NCBI RefSeq assembly: GCF_014635585.1 | Contig: NZ_BMDC01000001.1 | Coordinates: forward strand, 1,030,139 to 1,094,138 | Direction: 5' to 3' | DNA from: Rothia aerolata | GTDB taxonomy: Bacteria > Actinomycetota > Actinomycetes > Actinomycetales > Micrococcaceae | Length of the DNA: 64,000 bases | In this document: positions 61,665 to 64,000 of the stretch, piece after piece | How positions within the stretch are numbered: the stretch's first letter is position 1 | Layout of the letters: each line of letters starts with the position of its first letter | Notes under the pieces: model-generated | Database searches by the model: none | What the model was told of the DNA's origin: nothing | The model's input: only the letters and a program-made list of their open reading frames with translations | Translations under genes and position numbers: made by a program

Positions 61665-62453
61665 ATGGCGCAGTCTCACAAAGCATTAGCCCTGGTTTCA
61701 GTTCTCTCTGCCCTGGCGCTCACTGCCTGTGAGTCCACTGCGGGAACCAACCCTGACGGCTCCATTAACCTGGTCAATGACGGGCAGCTGACCGTCTGCA
61801 CCAATCCGCCCTACAAGCCCTTTGAATTTGAGGAGGGCGGAAAGATAGTGGGCTTTGACGCCGATATTGCCCGCGCTATCGCAGATGACATGGGCGTGGA
61901 CCTGAACATGGCATCCACCGGCTTTGAGGGCATTGACTCCGCTGCATCGCTGATTACCGGCCAGTGCGATATTGCTTTCTCGGGCATTACGGTTACCGAA
62001 GAGCGCAAGTCCAAGATGGACTTCACCATCCCCTACCTCGATGACAACCTGGCCCTGCTGGTTCCCGCAGATTCAGAGATCACCGGTGTTGACCAGCTGG
62101 CTGGCGTGCGCACCGGTGCCCAGCAGGCGACCTCCGGCGAGGACTACGCGACTGAGGCGGGCGCCGACGTCGTGCAGTATGAGGACGCCGCTCTGATGCT
62201 CTCCTCGCTCCAGACCGGCCAGGTGGATGCCGTCGTCGCGAATATTTCCATTGTCTCGGCGGCTCTGGCCGAAGACGACAGCCTCAAGCTCGCCACCGAA
62301 ATTGAAACCGGCGAGCAGATTGCCGGCACGGTCTCCACTGCCAACCCCGCCATGCTGGAGCAGGCAAACAAAACCATTCAAGAACTCAAAGACACCGGCG
62401 AACTCAGCAGGCTGCAGGAGCAGTGGTTGGGTCTCGACAACGAGCAGAAGTAA
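61665..62453 (+). CDS. Amino-acid ABC transporter substrate-binding lipoprotein
   Basis: A 262-aa family 3 solute-binding protein. The signal peptide ends in lipobox LTAC (Cys about residue 22). The mature part has LTVCTNPPYKPFEFEEGGKIVGFDADIARAIADDMG and the DIAFSGITVTEERKSKMDFTIPYLDD region typical of polar amino-acid binders. It is first in an operon with permease and ATPase. Glutamine, glutamate, arginine or cystine are possible ligands. AT-rich promoter DNA with TATGAT lies upstream. Confidence 0.9.
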   Translation: MAQSHKALALVSVLSALALTACESTAGTNPDGSINLVNDGQLTVCTNPPYKPFEFEEGGKIVGFDADIARAIADDMGVDLNMASTGFEGIDSAASLITGQCDIAFSGITVTEERKSKMDFTIPYLDDNLALLVPADSEITGVDQLAGVRTGAQQATSGEDYATEAGADVVQYEDAALMLSSLQTGQVDAVVANISIVSAALAEDDSLKLATEIETGEQIAGTVSTANPAMLEQANKTIQELKDTGELSRLQEQWLGLDNEQK

Positions 62454-62465
62454 GGTCACACATTC

Positions 62466-63260
62466 ATGGCAATCTCCCTCCGCAAGAAACAGCAGTACTC
62501 CCGCTGGGTTCAGTACGCCCTGCTGATTGTGCTCGCCCTGGTGCTGATTGTGGTGGCCGACTGGCCCACCCTGATTCAGCAGGTTTTTAACCCGACCATC
62601 ATTGCTGACCAGTTCCCCGAGGTACTGACGGTCGCGCTGAAGAACACCATTATCTACACCCTGCTGGGCTTTGCCCTGGGCCTGACCCTGGGTATTCTTC
62701 TGGCGCTGATGAAGATTTCTTCGGTGGCTCCCTACCGCTGGCTCTCTACCCTCTACATCGAGCTCTTCCGCGGCCTGCCCGCCCTGGTGGTTTTCCTGGC
62801 CTTCGGCTACGGTATTCCGCTGGCTTTCCAGGTGCGCTTTAACTCCTATGTAACCGTGATGCTGGCACTGGGCATGGTCTCTGCTGCCTATATCGCCGAG
62901 GTGTTGCGCGCCGGCCTACAGGCTGTACCCAAGGGCCAGTACGAGGCGGCCCGCACCCTGGGTATGAGCCACACCCGCGCCATGGTCACCATCATTATTC
63001 CCCAGGCCTTCCGCATTGTTCTGCCCCCGCTGACCAACGAGGTTATTCTGCTGACCAAGGATTCCTCCCTGGTCTACCTGCTGGGCATGACGGTCAGCCA
63101 GTACGAGCTGGCCAAGTTCGGCCGTGAGGGTCTCTCTGCCGCCGAGGCCGGCCTGACTCCCCTGGTGGTTGCCGGTTTCTGCTATCTGATTATCACCATT
63201 CCCCTGGGTCTGCTTGCCCGCTATTTTGAAAACAAGACCAAGGCCCGCTCCCGCAAGTAA
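62466..63260 (+). CDS. Amino-acid ABC transporter permease
   Basis: A 264-aa HisM/GlnP-type permease with five or so helices. The family's LYIELFRGLPALVVFLAFGYGIPLAF and the EAA loop QYEAARTLGMSHTRAMVTIIIPQAFRIVLPPLTNE are clear. It starts 12 bp after the binding-protein gene. As the only permease in the operon it probably forms a homodimer. Confidence 0.93.
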   Translation: MAISLRKKQQYSRWVQYALLIVLALVLIVVADWPTLIQQVFNPTIIADQFPEVLTVALKNTIIYTLLGFALGLTLGILLALMKISSVAPYRWLSTLYIELFRGLPALVVFLAFGYGIPLAFQVRFNSYVTVMLALGMVSAAYIAEVLRAGLQAVPKGQYEAARTLGMSHTRAMVTIIIPQAFRIVLPPLTNEVILLTKDSSLVYLLGMTVSQYELAKFGREGLSAAEAGLTPLVVAGFCYLIITIPLGLLARYFENKTKARSRK

Positions 63261-63293
63261 CCCGCTTTAGCACTTCAGTTTTAAGGAAAATCC

Positions 63294-64000
63294 ATGTCAG
63301 TAGCTGCCGAATCTACAGCCCCCGCCCATGCCTCGGTAACCATCACCAACCTGCACAAGTCTTACGGCTCCGTTGAGGTGCTCAAGGGGATTAACATGAC
63401 CGTTGAGCCCGGCCAGGTTGTCTGCCTGATTGGCCCCTCGGGCTCGGGCAAATCAACCCTGCTGCGCTGTGTAAACATGCTGGAGACCCCCAACCAGGGT
63501 CACATTCAGGTGGCCAACCACGAGGTCACCGACCCAGACGTTGACATTAACGCCCTGCGCCAGACCATCGGCATGGTCTTTCAGCAGTTCAACCTCTTTC
63601 CCCATCTGAGCGTGCTGGAGAACTGCACCGTTGCCCAGATCAAGGTGCTCAAGCGCGATAAGGCCCAGGCCCGCGACGTCGCCCTGAAGAACCTGGCCAA
63701 GGTGGGTCTTGCCGATAAGGCAGACCGTTTTCCAGACCAGCTTTCCGGCGGCCAGCAGCAGCGCGTAGCCATTGCCCGTGCCCTGTCGATGGATCCACAG
63801 CTCATGCTCTTCGATGAGCCCACCTCAGCGCTTGACCCCGAAACTGTGGGCGATGTTCTTGCCATTATGCGCGAGCTGGCCGATGAGGGAATGACCATGC
63901 TGGTGGTTACCCACGAGATGGCTTTCGCCCGCGACGTCGCCGATCGGGTGGTCTTTATGGACGGCGGCGTGGTGGTTGAGGAGGGCACCTCCGACCAGGT
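63294..64000 (+). CDS. Amino-acid ABC transporter ATPase, 3' end outside window
   Basis: The open frame of at least 235 codons starts at ATG 63294 (AAGGAAAA upstream) and runs off the window. Walker [11 protein letters not shown]-loop FQQFNLFPH, signature LSGGQQQR, Walker [15 protein letters not shown] and switch VVTHEMAFA identify a GlnQ/HisP-type ATPase. Few residues are missing given the usual 245-260 aa length. It completes the operon of binding protein and permease. Confidence 0.92.
   Translation, partial: MSVAAESTAPAHASVTITNLHKSYGSVEVLKGINMTVEPGQVVCLIGPSGSGKSTLLRCVNMLETPNQGHIQVANHEVTDPDVDINALRQTIGMVFQQFNLFPHLSVLENCTVAQIKVLKRDKAQARDVALKNLAKVGLADKADRFPDQLSGGQQQRVAIARALSMDPQLMLFDEPTSALDPETVGDVLAIMRELADEGMTMLVVTHEMAFARDVADRVVFMDGGVVVEEGTSDQ

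Overview
The window is chromosomal DNA from a mid-to-high-GC actinobacterium. Mycothiol synthase (mshD) next to a GlnR-type orphan regulator, ppk next to a NUDIX/histidine-phosphatase MutT1 fusion, a menaquinone menG-prenyl synthase pair, and the tRNA-Trp/secE/nusG/rplK/rplA/rplJ/rplL block all point to Actinomycetota. Gene content and protein style best fit Micrococcaceae, most likely a Rothia-like organism; that genus guess is inference from recall, not a search. No rRNA, CRISPR array, prophage, transposase or plasmid origin was seen.

Layout. 0-7.9 kb: a divergent molybdenum-cofactor region, with modA-modB-moeA-moaC-mog-moaE-moeB leftward and moaA-moaD-mobA-moeA2 rightward; no modC is present. 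8.0-13.5 kb: a sucrose regulon with a LacI-type repressor, PTS permease scrA, hydrolase scrB and two matching CAAACGTTTG-type operators. 13.6-19.0 kb: the ribosomal/transcription block, with an L10 leader and an orphan ABC ATPase gene inserted between rplA and rplJ. 19.3-31.8 kb: housekeeping metabolism (aminotransferase, pfkA, ygfZ-like, nitrobindin-like, glnR-mshD-ppk-mutT1, thyA-dfrA). 31.8-32.9 kb: an AT-richer cassette with a frameshifted DUF559-type endonuclease-like gene between two inverted copies of a 68-nt palindrome. 33-44 kb: asd, a GntR regulator, murB and a MaoC/HadAB-like pair, an Nramp-like transporter, a Thr/Met/Thr tRNA cluster, a DEAD-box helicase and a DUF2079 protein. 44-54 kb: alkA-like glycosylase, a 0.7-kb palindrome-rich intergenic island, trxA, tRNA-Tyr, yajQ, htpX, a sigma factor fused to a zinc-finger/membrane/extracytoplasmic tail, a structured 0.8-kb intergenic region, and furA-katA behind a Fur-type box. 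54-64 kb: an SseB-domain protein divergent from a DUF6882-like coiled-coil protein, rarD, the methionine/alanine NSS importer metPS, menG-prenyl synthase, and an amino-acid ABC operon cut by the window end.

The most unusual signals are in the non-coding DNA. Two unrelated intergenic hairpins (17.6 and 45.4 kb) share an exact GTAC geometry (cores spaced 19-16-19) although the bases between differ. There is also a 58-nt inverted-repeat family (two copies), a 68-nt palindrome pair flanking the DUF559 gene, and two single long palindromes. The best protein candidates for something new are the 756-aa sigma factor with a fused membrane and secreted tail upstream of htpX, and the SseB/DUF6882 divergent pair. 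All family assignments come from motif recognition without database searches.
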